Translations under genes and position numbers: made by a program
Part shown: positions 25,559-35,158 of the stretch, one piece after another
Layout of the letters: each line of letters begins with the position of its first letter
How positions within the stretch are numbered: the first letter of the stretch is position 1
NCBI GenBank assembly: GCA_002428525.1
Contig: DIWU01000024.1
Location: 180,862-244,861, forward strand
Direction: 5' to 3'
Length of the DNA: 64,000 nucleotides
DNA from: a bacterium UBP14_UBA6098
Lineage (GTDB): Bacteria; UBP14; UBA6098
The notes under the pieces: model-generated
What the model was told of the DNA's origin: nothing
The model's database searches: none
Seen by the model: the letters and a program-made list of their open reading frames with translations, nothing else

Positions 25559-26905
25559 TTAGCATTGTCCACCCTCGATCAGTGCGAAGGCGCGATGGTT
25601 GTGAATCGACTCATCGCTCGAGGTTCTGACTCGGAACCACTCGATGTCAGTATTTTTACGCAATTCTTGCGCGACCGCCCGAACGACATCCTCGACGAAG
25701 CGGGGGTTTTCGTAGGCCATTTCGGTAACGAATTTTTCATCCTCGCGTTTGAGTGTCGCGAATAGCGGGGCGCTTGCGGACCGCTCGCCGATCTCGACGA
25801 GTTCTTCTATCCATATGAAGGATCGGCTTTTAACCTCGATTTTGATATATGCCCTTTGGCTATGCGCACTTTTTTCACATAATTCTTTACTGCACGGGCA
25901 TAATGTAGTTACAGGAATAATCACGCCGAGTTTAAAGGAATAACCCCCCGACTCGATCTCCCCGTCAAATACGGCCTTATATTCCATCAGTGATTTGAGT
26001 CGGCTCACCGGAGCGGTTTTTTCAATGAAATAGGGGAATTCGAGGGTGAGATGCGCGGATTGGGCCTTGAACTGTTTAAGAATCTCGATGAGTATCTCCT
26101 CGATCTGGCCTTGCGTAATTTCACCACGATATTTATTGATTATCTCGATGAAACGGCTCAGATGAGTTCCCCGCCAAATCGAGGGTAGCTCGACTGACAT
26201 CTGCACCTGCGCTACGGTGCTTTGCCTTTTATTATCCCTATCGAGCACGACTATCGGATATTGGAGATTCTCGATCCCGACCCTGTCGATCGCGATCTCG
26301 TGTTTCGGCCTTTGCCCGGCTACATCAGACATAACTTCCGTTTGTTTCGGAATTACACCATATTGATTTACGAATAGTTCGTAAATATTTCCTCCGATCC
26401 CCTCGATGGCCTTCACGGAAACTATTCGGTAGCTGGGATTTTCCTCTCTGCGAAAGCGTTCGGAATGGTGCGCGGCTTGCGGTATCGGCTGATTCGCGAG
26501 ATCGTCGAGCAGTTTGATCTCGGGGGAATTCGGGAAGAATTCGACTAAGGCCTTCGAGGCGGAATTCCACGCCTCCGCGAACTCCGCAGGTTGCTGCTTG
26601 AAGACCTTGGTTGTGAGGTTAACTGCGTTCCAAAGCTGGTCGATATCTCCGTTTGCGGCCTTGAACGCCCGCAAGTTGACTCGAACTATCTCCGAATCGT
26701 CGAGCAACCTCTCGAAAACCACTCCCGCAATCGGAGCGGCGGATTCAAATTCCTCAAAAAGGCATTTTTTTGCATGAAAACAGTCGCCGAGCATATGCTC
26801 GTTGCCCATAAAACATTGATACAACGCCTTGTAAACATCTCTTGGGCCGGCACTGGAATAAATACTTAAATATCTTTTGATAAATGGTATAATATTATTC
26901 GACAT
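25559..26905 (-). CDS. folE2: GTP cyclohydrolase FolE2 with extra N-terminal domain of unknown function
   Basis: The C-terminal 257 residues (from Met192, [12 protein letters not shown]) are a complete FolE2: '[15 protein letters not shown]', '[11 protein letters not shown]' and the active-site segment [20 protein letters not shown]. FolE2 converts GTP to dihydroneopterin triphosphate for folate or queuosine synthesis. The first ~165 residues form a separate domain with [17 protein letters not shown], '[14 protein letters not shown]' and [18 protein letters not shown] recall this set from stand-alone uncharacterised bacterial proteins. The reading frame is continuous, so a fusion or read-through of two former genes is likely. 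The gene starts inside the end of ruvB (11-base overlap). Confidence 0.9.
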   Translation of the reverse strand: MSNNIIPFIKRYLSIYSSAGPRDVYKALYQCFMGNEHMLGDCFHAKKCLFEEFESAAPIAGVVFERLLDDSEIVRVNLRAFKAANGDIDQLWNAVNLTTKVFKQQPAEFAEAWNSASKALVEFFPNSPEIKLLDDLANQPIPQAAHHSERFRREENPSYRIVSVKAIEGIGGNIYELFVNQYGVIPKQTEVMSDVAGQRPKHEIAIDRVGIENLQYPIVVLDRDNKRQSTVAQVQMSVELPSIWRGTHLSRFIEIINKYRGEITQGQIEEILIEILKQFKAQSAHLTLEFPYFIEKTAPVSRLKSLMEYKAVFDGEIESGGYSFKLGVIIPVTTLCPCSKELCEKSAHSQRAYIKIEVKSRSFIWIEELVEIGERSASAPLFATLKREDEKFVTEMAYENPRFVEDVVRAVAQELRKNTDIEWFRVRTSSDESIHNHRAFALIEGGQC

Positions 26906-27917
26906 TGAATAAACCCTCGTCTTGATTCATTAATGGCTTGTTTAAATGTTTGTAGGCGCCTCTGGTAGCCCGTCTGCCGCGGGGAGTCCGATCTATAAAG
27001 CCCAACTGGAGCAGGTATGGCTCGTAGATCGACTCTATAGTTCCTTCATCCTCGCCGAGCACCGCCGCGATAGTGCCGATACCGACCGGCCCGCCGTCGT
27101 ATTTGTCGATAATCGTTTCGAGAATACGATGGTCCATCTCGTCGAGACCCAGCTCGTCGATCATTAATATGTCAAGGAATTTAGAAGCAATATCGGAAGT
27201 GATCCGGTTTCCACCCACGACCTGAGCGTAGTCGCGGACGCGGCGCAGGATTCGATTTGCGATTCGCGGAGTGCCGCGGCTTCGGCGGGCTATCTCGAGC
27301 GAGCCGTCGGCCTCGGCTGAAATACTGAGAATTCTGGCGCTCCGCTCGACTATTTGGAATAGCTCTTCGGCGGGGTAATAGTCCATACGTTCGACTACGC
27401 CGAAGCGTGAGCGAAGCGGCGGGCTAATAAGCCCTGCTCGCGTAGTCGCTCCGACTAAGGTGAAAGCAGGCAGTTTTAATGATATAGTTCTTGCCGCTGG
27501 CCCCTTATCTATAATAATATCTAACGAGTAATCCTCCATCGCTGAATAGAGGTATTCTTCGACAGCCTTAGGTAGCCTATGGATTTCATCTATAAAAAGC
27601 ACGTCGCCTTGCTTTAAACCTGTCAGTATCCCGACGAGATCGCCGGGCCTCTCGAGAACCGGCCCCGCCGAAACTCGAATAGTCGAACCCATCTCAGTCG
27701 CAATTATATGCGCGAGCGTAGTTTTCCCGAGGCCGGGAGGGCCGTAGAGAAGTGTATGATCGAGAGCCTCTCCGCGCTGTTTCGCGGCAGTGAGATATAT
27801 CCCGAGCTTATGTTTAATCGAAGTCTGGCCGATGAAATCGGTCAATCTCGAGGGGCGAAGGGTTTCTTCGATCTCCGATTCGCTATCTTGCTTAACCGGC
27901 TTGAGATATTCTTGCAT
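26895..27917 (-). CDS. ruvB: Holliday junction branch migration helicase RuvB
   Basis: The 340-residue protein has the AAA+ Walker [13 protein letters not shown], Walker [10 protein letters not shown], sensor GATTRAGL and the C-terminal winged-helix segment with '[10 protein letters not shown]'. Length is typical. With RuvA it drives branch migration at Holliday junctions. It follows ruvA by 5 bases and overlaps folE2 by 11. Confidence 0.98.
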   Translation of the reverse strand: MQEYLKPVKQDSESEIEETLRPSRLTDFIGQTSIKHKLGIYLTAAKQRGEALDHTLLYGPPGLGKTTLAHIIATEMGSTIRVSAGPVLERPGDLVGILTGLKQGDVLFIDEIHRLPKAVEEYLYSAMEDYSLDIIIDKGPAARTISLKLPAFTLVGATTRAGLISPPLRSRFGVVERMDYYPAEELFQIVERSARILSISAEADGSLEIARRSRGTPRIANRILRRVRDYAQVVGGNRITSDIASKFLDILMIDELGLDEMDHRILETIIDKYDGGPVGIGTIAAVLGEDEGTIESIYEPYLLQLGFIDRTPRGRRATRGAYKHLNKPLMNQDEGLFNVE

Positions 27918-27922
27918 GGATA

Positions 27923-28504
27923 TTATCTCTTAGTAAGTTCGAGGGCGGTTTTTAAAAGGGCGTCGAGATTCGTTTCGCCGACGATATGCGCCGCCTCCTT
28001 GACATAACGCCCCGCCTCTATCTGATTAAACCCGAGTGCGACGAGAGCGCTCGTCGCATCGCCGACAATCGAATTCTCTCGAGTGAAGGCGCTGAAACCG
28101 ATACATTTGATCGAGTCCTCGAGCTCGAAGCATATCTTTTCCGCCCTTTTCACGCCAAGCCCCTTAATTTTCGCAAGGTTCTTGAGATCTTTATTTAAAA
28201 TAGCATTGGCCAACTCCGGCAACTCCATGCCGGAAAGGATATTTATCGCCATTTTCGGGCCGATACCGTTGATCGAAACAAAGGCGTCGTAGAGCCTCCG
28301 CTCGTCGTCGGTGGCGAACCCGAAAAGCTCGATCGAGTCCTCGCGATGGATAAGGCGCGTGAAGATTTGCGCCTCTTCGCCCAACTCCCCGATAGCGCCG
28401 GAGGTGTTGGAGGAAATGAATAACAGAAACCCCACTCCCGAAACATCGATGACGACGGCGTTCTCGCTCTTTCTTGCAATGAATCCCCTCAAAAAATCTA
28501 TCAT
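27923..28504 (-). CDS. ruvA: Holliday junction branch migration protein RuvA
   Basis: The 193-residue protein begins [19 protein letters not shown], the OB-fold domain, and has helix-hairpin-helix motifs [14 protein letters not shown] and [13 protein letters not shown]. The C-terminal RuvB-binding domain '[15 protein letters not shown]' is present. It binds four-way junctions and recruits RuvB. It starts at the base next to the ruvC stop. Confidence 0.97.
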   Translation of the reverse strand: MIDFLRGFIARKSENAVVIDVSGVGFLLFISSNTSGAIGELGEEAQIFTRLIHREDSIELFGFATDDERRLYDAFVSINGIGPKMAINILSGMELPELANAILNKDLKNLAKIKGLGVKRAEKICFELEDSIKCIGFSAFTRENSIVGDATSALVALGFNQIEAGRYVKEAAHIVGETNLDALLKTALELTKR

Positions 28505-28981
28505 TTAACCTATCCTCAGCGCTCTTTGCGCCCAACAATACGCGACGGCGATAGCGTCCGTTTCGTCAACTGGGCAGTTTTCCGGTGCGTCCACCAACCT
28601 CTTGACCATGAAGGCGACTTGCTCCTTCGTGGCGTTGCCGTTGCCGACGACCGCCATTTTTATCTCCCTCGGGGCGAAGGCGGCGATATCGACATCGGAG
28701 AGAGCCGAGGCGAGAATCGCGGCGGTTCGGGCCTCTCCGAGCTTGATCATGCTCTGAACATTCTTGCCGTAAAAGGTGTCCTCTATCGCCACGGTTTTCG
28801 GGTTATGCAATTTGATTAAATCCGTGGTGAAACGGTATATCTGAACTAATTTAGCGATTCGGTCGTTTCCCTTAGGGTGATAGACGCCGGAGGCATTCAG
28901 CTTGAAGTTCGAGCCTTCGACCTCCAAAAGCCCCCATCCGCAATTTATAGTGCCCGGATCGATTCCAAGAATTCGTATCAT
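28505..28981 (-). CDS. ruvC: Holliday junction endonuclease RuvC
   Basis: I start at ATG 28981, giving 158 residues (MIRILGIDPGTINCGWGLL), which is the usual family length. A frame opening at 29014 would add 11 residues that overlap the preceding gene. Catalytic acidic residues are Asp7 in GIDPG, Glu in VAIEDTF, and the C-terminal pair in PVDETDAIAVAYC. RuvC nicks Holliday junctions as a dimer. The start overlaps none of the HAD gene but lies 1 base after its stop; no strong ribosome binding site is visible. Confidence 0.96.
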   Translation of the reverse strand: MIRILGIDPGTINCGWGLLEVEGSNFKLNASGVYHPKGNDRIAKLVQIYRFTTDLIKLHNPKTVAIEDTFYGKNVQSMIKLGEARTAAILASALSDVDIAAFAPREIKMAVVGNGNATKEQVAFMVKRLVDAPENCPVDETDAIAVAYCWAQRALRIG

Positions 28982-28982
28982 G

Positions 28983-29813
28983 TTAATAATTAGCGTTAAA
29001 ATAAAGATGTTCAAGAATTTGCGCGACCGCGCCCTGATCGTTTGTCAAGGGGCTGACATAATCGGCAAGCTCTTGGACTTCAATTCTGGCGTTGGCCGGT
29101 GCGGCAAATATACCGGCCTCTTCGGCCATAGGCAAATCGTTGAGATAATCGCCGATCGCGAGCACATCCTTGCGTTGAATCCCGAGCGATTCACGAAGGA
29201 TTCTCAGCGCGGTGCCTTTATTCGTGCCTTTGGCGCGGTATTCGATATAATGCATATGGAAATATCGGATAGATGGGAACATGTAATGCTCTATATCGCA
29301 TAGATTTAAAGACTTTGTCGCATCGTATATATCGCCGATCTCGGCCTGTTCCCCCGCGACGAGAATGCATGTCGGGCGGCTGGAAGCGATGATACTCGAG
29401 TCGGGAAAATCCGTGATATTGGCGATCCATGTTTCGAGCGCCGGGCCTGTAATATCGGTGATGTTTCGCGTGAAGGCCTTATCGCAACATATAAAAATAA
29501 GTGTCGAGGGCGTCTCCCAAGCCCTTTCGACAAGCAGTCTCGAGCTGTCGGAGGAGATAGGTTCGTGGTAAAGTGGCGAGTCGCCGTTATCGGCGGCGAC
29601 GAGAGAGCCGTTGAGTGCTATAATCGGCAAATCGATATCGAGCCTATCGATGAACTCGCGAGCCGCGGAAATCATTCGCCCCGTTGCGAGTGTGACCATC
29701 GCGCCGTCGGCCTTCGCCCGAAGTATCGCGGATTCGACGTCCGGTCTAAGCCCCGTTTTTGAGTCGATGAGGGTTCCGTCGATGTCGATCGCGATCAGCT
29801 TCGGTTTTGGCAT
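28983..29813 (-). CDS. Cof-type HAD-superfamily phosphatase
   Basis: The 276-residue protein has HAD motif I AIDIDGTLID near the N-terminus, motif II 'VTLATGR' and motif IV 'VLAIGDYLNDLPMAEEAG', with a C2-type cap between them. Cof-like members dephosphorylate sugar phosphates or nucleotides. It lies 2 bases after yebC and directly before ruvC, in one transcription unit. Confidence 0.92.
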   Translation of the reverse strand: MPKPKLIAIDIDGTLIDSKTGLRPDVESAILRAKADGAMVTLATGRMISAAREFIDRLDIDLPIIALNGSLVAADNGDSPLYHEPISSDSSRLLVERAWETPSTLIFICCDKAFTRNITDITGPALETWIANITDFPDSSIIASSRPTCILVAGEQAEIGDIYDATKSLNLCDIEHYMFPSIRYFHMHYIEYRAKGTNKGTALRILRESLGIQRKDVLAIGDYLNDLPMAEEAGIFAAPANARIEVQELADYVSPLTNDQGAVAQILEHLYFNANY

Positions 29814-29815
29814 TA

Positions 29816-30571
29816 TCAGCCTGCGGAATTGAACGACTCGAAAACCTCGTCGTCTATATCGAAATTGGCGTAAACATTCTGGACATCGTCGTGATCCTCG
29901 AGGCCATCCATGATCCTGAGCATCTTCTCGGCGTCCTTGCCCTCGATCTTGACATTGTTCTGGGGGACCTGAGTGAGCTGGTAGCTCTCGATCTCAATTC
30001 CCATAGCAATGAGGTTTTTCCTTGTGGATTCGAGTTCTGTCGGAGGCGTGTAAATCTCCCAAGACTCGCCGCCATCTTGAACATCGTCGGCGCCGGCCTC
30101 GAGGGCCTTTTCAAATGCCGCATCCTCGGAAAGCCCCTCTTTCGGAATCGTAATAAGGCCCCGCCTGTCGAACATCCATCCGACACAGCCCGTTTCGCCG
30201 AGGTTGCCGCCGTTTTTTTCGAGCATATGCCGAATCTCGCCGACAGTTCTACGCTTGTTGTCCGTCATCGTCTCGATGAGAATAGCGACGCCGCCGGGGC
30301 CGTAGCCCTCATAGGTGACCTCTTCGTAAACAACGCCCGGAAGCTCTCCGGTGCCCTTTTTCACGGCGTTGTCGATATTTGCCTTTGGCATGTTGGCCGC
30401 TTTTGCGGCGTCTATCGCGGTGCGAAGCCTCGAGTTACCATCGGGGTCGCCGCCGCCGAAACGCGCCGCTACCGTTATTTCCTTGATGATTCGAGTGAAA
30501 ACTTGGCCGCGTTTGGCGTCGAGTGCCGCTTTCTTATGCTTAATCGACGCCCATTTCGAGTGACCGCTCAT
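29816..30571 (-). CDS. yebC: YebC/PmpR-TACO1 family protein
   Basis: The 251-residue protein opens [22 protein letters not shown], the family signature, and continues with '[15 protein letters not shown]' and '[22 protein letters not shown]'. Members are transcriptional regulators in some bacteria and ribosome-associated translation activators in others. Genes of this family commonly precede ruvC, and here too it is the first gene of a yebC-HAD-ruvCAB-folE2 operon. An imperfect GGGAGA lies 8 bases before the ATG. Confidence 0.96.
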   Translation of the reverse strand: MSGHSKWASIKHKKAALDAKRGQVFTRIIKEITVAARFGGGDPDGNSRLRTAIDAAKAANMPKANIDNAVKKGTGELPGVVYEEVTYEGYGPGGVAILIETMTDNKRRTVGEIRHMLEKNGGNLGETGCVGWMFDRRGLITIPKEGLSEDAAFEKALEAGADDVQDGGESWEIYTPPTELESTRKNLIAMGIEIESYQLTQVPQNNVKIEGKDAEKMLRIMDGLEDHDDVQNVYANFDIDDEVFESFNSAG

Positions 30572-30746
30572 ACTCTCTCCCTAATTCTAAATTTTTTATT
30601 ACATTCATTATAAATTATCGAATCCGCCCGCCTTTCGCAATAATAAAAAGAGTTCAGGAGGCTGTTTTATAATCAAAAACGCTTTTTAAGATGCTTTTTA
30701 GCTCTTAAAAATGATAATTTACACATAAAGCGCCGGTGCGAATCCC

Positions 30747-30888
30747 CGGGGCGTCGGACGCGCATGCGCGTGCCGTCGTGCCGGAGAGACAAAACGTCTC
30801 GCGAACTCCGATTTGTTTCCGGCACGACAGCGATTTCAAGTCCTCGGGAAAGCTTGCTTTCCCGAGGACTTGAAATCCCGACGCCCCG
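30747..30888. repeat. Cloverleaf-like nested palindrome, copy B
   Basis: The outer stem CGGGGCGTCGG (30747-30757) pairs with CCGACGCCCCG (30878-30888). Three arms follow: a 14-base perfect palindrome centred on GCATGC (30758-30771); a stem GTCGTGCCGGA/TCCGGCACGAC with a loop of about 32 bases holding an inner GAGAC/GTCTC hairpin (30775-30828); and a perfect 22-bp hairpin with a 2-base loop (30832-30853 with 30856-30877). Flanks are the divergent yebC operon and the YdjM-like gene. The remainder of 30572-30951 shows only likely promoter sequence. Confidence 0.88.
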
Positions 30889-30951
30889 CGGGCGATCGAG
30901 TAAATGAAAAATCGATAGCGATTCGGCGCGAAATTTGCTATTTTCTCAGGT

Positions 30952-31896
30952 ATGGATAATATAGCTCACAGCCTTTCCGCAATTGTAGCGAGAGACGCCT
31001 CGCCGAAGCGGTTTTTCGGAAGCAAGGTCTTCTTGCTTATAAGTATTCTTGCGGCGAACCTCCCGGACATAGATATTCTCTTTATAATCGGCGGGGCAGA
31101 GGCATATTACAAGTATCACAGGGGTTTCACGCATTCGTTTTTTTTAATCCCTGTGTGGGGTATTATCGCCGCTTTAGTTGGGTATTATTTATCGAAGAAA
31201 ACACTGCCACTGAATGTTTCTTGGTTATGGTTCTCCGGTTTTGTTGCCTTGCACGATCTTATGGATTGGGTCACGAGCTACGGCACCAAGCTTCTTTGGC
31301 CGCTGACCGATAAGGCCTACACTATCGATCTTTTTCCGATAGTCGATCCAATTTTGATCCTCACGATGGCCCTCGCCTCGATTTTCGCCGCGATAAAACC
31401 TGCGAAGCGAAGGTCTATAGTGTCGGTGTTTCTTATACTATTGAGTTTTTACACATGCTTTCGAATATTCAGCAAGGTCACTTCCGAGGCGTTAGTTCGC
31501 GCCCAAAGCGGTCTGATCGAGCAAATATACAGCTTCCCCGATACCGAAGAACCCTCGGCATGGTTCAATCCATCGCTTTATCGAGTCGTTGCGGTGACGG
31601 GCAAACAGGCCTCGAGCTATAGGGTTTCGCCGATGAACGGCAAATATGAGCTTCAGGGCACCTACGAACTGCTCAAACCCTTCGATGAACACTACGCTCA
31701 AATCGAGTCCTACAGCCTCTCTCGCGTGTTCCTGAAAAAATCGCGATTGCCGGTAGTTGCCCTCGGCGAGAACGGCCTTTACTTCGCGGACTTGATATAT
31801 TCCGGAAATGTTGGACAAACCTCGGGCCTCGTATTATATTTCCCTACGACGGACGGAACCATTTCCGGCAAACCGACAATGGAGACACTTAAATAG
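30952..31896 (+). CDS. YdjM/DUF457-family membrane-bound metal-dependent hydrolase
   Basis: The 314-residue protein has MDNIAHSLSAIVARDA, 'ANLPDIDILFIIGG', 'YYKYHRGFTHSFFLIPVW' and 'LHDLMDWVTSYG', the conserved His/Asp set of the YdjM (DUF457) family. It has about four membrane helices in the first 180 residues and a soluble C-terminal part. The family is predicted to hold a metal hydrolase site in the membrane; the reaction is not known. The next gene starts directly after its stop (TAG-ATG). Confidence 0.9.
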   Translation: MDNIAHSLSAIVARDASPKRFFGSKVFLLISILAANLPDIDILFIIGGAEAYYKYHRGFTHSFFLIPVWGIIAALVGYYLSKKTLPLNVSWLWFSGFVALHDLMDWVTSYGTKLLWPLTDKAYTIDLFPIVDPILILTMALASIFAAIKPAKRRSIVSVFLILLSFYTCFRIFSKVTSEALVRAQSGLIEQIYSFPDTEEPSAWFNPSLYRVVAVTGKQASSYRVSPMNGKYELQGTYELLKPFDEHYAQIESYSLSRVFLKKSRLPVVALGENGLYFADLIYSGNVGQTSGLVLYFPTTDGTISGKPTMETLK

Positions 31897-32760
31897 ATGC
31901 AATTTCGATATTTGTTTTTTGTAATGATTCTAATTTTCATTAGCACCGCCCTCGCGGAGATGCCCTCGGGCTATTTGATGCGCGATATATCCGAGATAGG
32001 CAACGGCTGGGCGTCGAGCCTGAGATGGCTCCCCGGCGAATCCACTGCTGTATGGATCGAGGTTCCGCCGAATAATCCCCACCTTTCGCGGCTTGTCGAA
32101 TGGGACGGCGATTTCAAGAGGACAATTATCCCCGCGGGGGTTAGGGAAATCGCTTGCGGTTTGGTCGAAGACCGCAACTTGATCCTCTCCTCGATACTCA
32201 TCCCCGACAGCGCGAACTGGGAGAACCTCGGCCTCGAGCTTTATTCGGAGCGAGGCGCAAGCCGAATTTTAGACCTTCCTTCCGGAACCATTCCGGGCTT
32301 GGCCTCTTGGGATTGCAGTTCGGATACGATTTGGTTCGCCCTTTGTTTTAACACCGATAAAACACCGGTGCGCTTCTTTAAAACCTTTGGTTCCGAGGCC
32401 ATGCAAACCGAGCGACCGCTTCCGCCGGGCGCGCGCTTTCCGATCGGAACCTTGCCCTCGGACACAAGCGGGCCATGCCTGCGAGCGCTTTTCCCAGAAC
32501 CGGAACCGCAGATCGAGGATGAAACCGAGGATATATTCATGGCGGGTATTATCCCGAACTCGAATATCGATTTTATTGTCGAAAACGGCCGCATGACGCT
32601 CATCGAGAACGGCGACACACTGGTCATCGACCCGAAGAATTGCGCTCGAATCCTCGATATCGCATGGAGGTCCAATGGCAGTTTCGCTCTGGTCTCGATT
32701 TTCGGGAACCCCTCGCGGATCTCGCTTTTAGAATTGGTATGGCCGAACGCTAACCATTGA
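31897..32760 (+). CDS. Exported protein of unknown function
   Basis: The 287-residue protein opens with a signal peptide (MQFRYLFFVMILIFISTALA, cleavage after ALAE likely). The rest is beta-rich, with short 'W'-centred blades such as 'ASSLRWLPGESTAVWIEV' and 'ARILDIAWRSNGSFALVSI', which suggests a beta-propeller-like fold. No catalytic motif is seen. It is coupled to the YdjM-like gene and its last 11 bases overlap the convergent hypF. Confidence 0.7.
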   Translation: MQFRYLFFVMILIFISTALAEMPSGYLMRDISEIGNGWASSLRWLPGESTAVWIEVPPNNPHLSRLVEWDGDFKRTIIPAGVREIACGLVEDRNLILSSILIPDSANWENLGLELYSERGASRILDLPSGTIPGLASWDCSSDTIWFALCFNTDKTPVRFFKTFGSEAMQTERPLPPGARFPIGTLPSDTSGPCLRALFPEPEPQIEDETEDIFMAGIIPNSNIDFIVENGRMTLIENGDTLVIDPKNCARILDIAWRSNGSFALVSIFGNPSRISLLELVWPNANH

Positions 32761-35008
32761 CGAGGCGGTTCACTCCGAATAGCGCCTGCCCGAGGGCGAT
32801 CCCCTCGTCTCCGGGGGAAACCGCGCGGTTGATAAACGGCTTCAAGCCCCTTTCGCGCAAGGCCTTCGAGGTTAGCTCCAATAGCACAACGCTCTGAAAA
32901 ACACCGCCGGTGAGTATTACATCGCAAATTCCCGAATCTCTGCAGACATCTGCCGCGACCTCGGCGAGGGCCGAGGCGAACCCGCGATGAAAACGCGTCG
33001 CGACAGCCGAGCCGCTTTCGCCGCGAAGGACATCCTCCACAGCGCGCACGATCGCCGGCCTCGGATCGAGAATCCCGCCCTCGACGGCGAAGTCATAACC
33101 GCCCTCGATCGAGGGATCGAATTCCGCCATAAGCCTCTGCGGGCACTCGCCCTCGAAGCTGTTTTTAAAGCAAATCTGCGAAATCGCCGCGAAGGTGTCG
33201 AAAAGCCGCCCCGCGCTCGAGGTCAGGGGCGGCCTATCCTCGGCGATCAGCCGCTCGATAACGGCCATATCCAACTTCATGGGGGGCAATAGCTTACCCG
33301 ATATTGCTCGCGCAGAATCCCCGAAGGTTTTGTAGAGCCAAGATAGCGACATCCTTCCGGCATCGACAGCGGCCAAATCCCCGCCCAATTGCGGAACAGT
33401 CGAAATATGCCCCGCTCGAGCGAATTCACTATGATTGAGAGTGAGAAACTCCCCGCCCCAGATCGTGCCGTCGGGGCCGAAGCCGTGGCCGTCGAGCGCG
33501 ATGGCGAGCGCCGGTGCGGCGCAAGCGGGCTGTTCCGCGAGCACAGAGAGGCCGTGAGCGAAGTGGTGTTGAATCTGTAAGAACGGAACCCCGAATCTGC
33601 GCGCCAATTCTTCGCCCTTGATGGTCGAAATGTAATCCGGATGCAGATCGGCTATTACTATTCGAGGCCGGATATCGAGCCATTCGAGGTATCGATCGAG
33701 AACCTCGTCGAAGAAGTCGCTGGATTTCGGGCCTCGAAGGTCGCCGAGATAGGGCGAAAGGAAGGCCTCGTTGCCTCGCGTGACGCAAAAGGCGCCCTTC
33801 AGGTCGGCGCCGACCGCCAAAACCGGCGGCCCCTCGATGGGCAGTTCGATCGCCCGCGGGACAAAGCCTCTGCTTCTGCGAAGGAGAACCTTCGCGCCCT
33901 CGAAAAGAAAGGCCACCGAATCGTCGCAACGCCCGACGATCTCGCGGTTGTGGACGAGGAAACAGTCCGCGATTCCAGCCAGATCTCGAACCGCCTCGTC
34001 GTTGTCGGAGACGATCGGCTCGTCCCGGCGATTGCCGCTGGTGGCGATTATCGCCGAGACCGACAAATACTTGAAGAGCAGATGATGCGCGGGGGCGTAG
34101 GGCAGGAAAACCCCGACCCGGTCGAGGCCCGGCGCTATCGATTCTGGGAACGACGTCTGCTTTTTAACGAGAATTATCGGCGCTTGCGGAGATCTCAGCT
34201 CGCGCGCCTCGTCGTCGTTTACAAGAAAGAACCCCCGCGCGGTCTCAAGGTCGCGAACCATTATCGCAAAAGGTTTTGAGGGCCTCGATTTCCTCATTCT
34301 CAGCGCCGAAACCGCGCCCTCGTCGAAGGCGTTGGCGAGCAGGTGAAACCCCCCGATACCCTTCATCGCGACGATCTTGCCCCGCTCGATGAGCCGCGCC
34401 GCCTCGAGTATCGGGTTGTCGGTGGAAATCGGGTCACCGGTGGAATCGAGCAGGGTATACTTCGGGCCGCAAACCTCGCAGGCGTTGGGCTGGGCGTGAA
34501 AACGCCGGTCGCGGGGATCGTTGTATTCGGACTGGCAGTCGGGGCACATCGGAAAGACGGACATAGTCGTCGAGACGCGGTCGTAGGGCACCTCGCGGAT
34601 GATGCTGTATCTCGGCCCGCAGTTTGTGCAGTTGATGAAGGGATACTCGAAGCGCCTATCCGTCGGGTCGCAAAGCTCGCGAAGGCAGTCACCGCAAACC
34701 GCCAGATCGGGGGAGATCGGCGCGGGATAAAGGCCCCCCTTCTCGCTTTCAAGAATCGAGAACTCGGCGAATCCCTCGAAGGCCGAATCCTCGGCGGTTA
34801 TCGAACTCACGCTCGCCTCAGGCGGCAGGCTCTCGATCAATACCTCGAGAAATCGCCCGACGGCCTCGCCCTCGATATGGATTGTCACGCCTTGGCCGTC
34901 GTTCTTCACAAAACCCTTTATCCCCATACCCTCCGCGAGGCGAAAGACAGTCGGCCGAAAACCGACGCCCTGCACAATCCCGCGCACCTTTATAGTCTTG
35001 GCGTTCAT
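32750..35008 (-). CDS. hypF: Carbamoyltransferase HypF ([NiFe] hydrogenase maturation)
   Basis: I use ATG 35008 (MNAKTIKVRGIVQGVGFRP), giving 752 residues, the usual HypF size; the frame extends 13 codons upstream but lacks that conserved start. Domains in order: acylphosphatase (1-90, VQGVGFRP), two zinc fingers (CGDCLRELC...CTNCGPRYS and MCPDCQ...CEVCGPKY), a YrdC-like domain (~190-380) and a Kae1-like domain (~400-750, 'HHFAHGLSV', 'LDGHGFGPDG', 'LTGGVFQS'). HypF transfers the carbamoyl group that becomes the CN ligands of the Ni-Fe centre. No other hyp or hydrogenase gene lies in the window, so it acts with partners elsewhere. Confidence 0.95.
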   Translation of the reverse strand: MNAKTIKVRGIVQGVGFRPTVFRLAEGMGIKGFVKNDGQGVTIHIEGEAVGRFLEVLIESLPPEASVSSITAEDSAFEGFAEFSILESEKGGLYPAPISPDLAVCGDCLRELCDPTDRRFEYPFINCTNCGPRYSIIREVPYDRVSTTMSVFPMCPDCQSEYNDPRDRRFHAQPNACEVCGPKYTLLDSTGDPISTDNPILEAARLIERGKIVAMKGIGGFHLLANAFDEGAVSALRMRKSRPSKPFAIMVRDLETARGFFLVNDDEARELRSPQAPIILVKKQTSFPESIAPGLDRVGVFLPYAPAHHLLFKYLSVSAIIATSGNRRDEPIVSDNDEAVRDLAGIADCFLVHNREIVGRCDDSVAFLFEGAKVLLRRSRGFVPRAIELPIEGPPVLAVGADLKGAFCVTRGNEAFLSPYLGDLRGPKSSDFFDEVLDRYLEWLDIRPRIVIADLHPDYISTIKGEELARRFGVPFLQIQHHFAHGLSVLAEQPACAAPALAIALDGHGFGPDGTIWGGEFLTLNHSEFARAGHISTVPQLGGDLAAVDAGRMSLSWLYKTFGDSARAISGKLLPPMKLDMAVIERLIAEDRPPLTSSAGRLFDTFAAISQICFKNSFEGECPQRLMAEFDPSIEGGYDFAVEGGILDPRPAIVRAVEDVLRGESGSAVATRFHRGFASALAEVAADVCRDSGICDVILTGGVFQSVVLLELTSKALRERGLKPFINRAVSPGDEGIALGQALFGVNRLVNG

Positions 35009-35158
35009 AGCTTGAATAATAGCCACCGCCGCCCCGAAAATCAACACCTATCGAAATAAGCGAGCGAACAGCACTGCCCGCGCGCGAAGGCGGCTATTGC
35101 TTTATTCGTAATGTTTGTTATATTTATAAAATAAATTAATAATGAATGAGGTCGGAAT

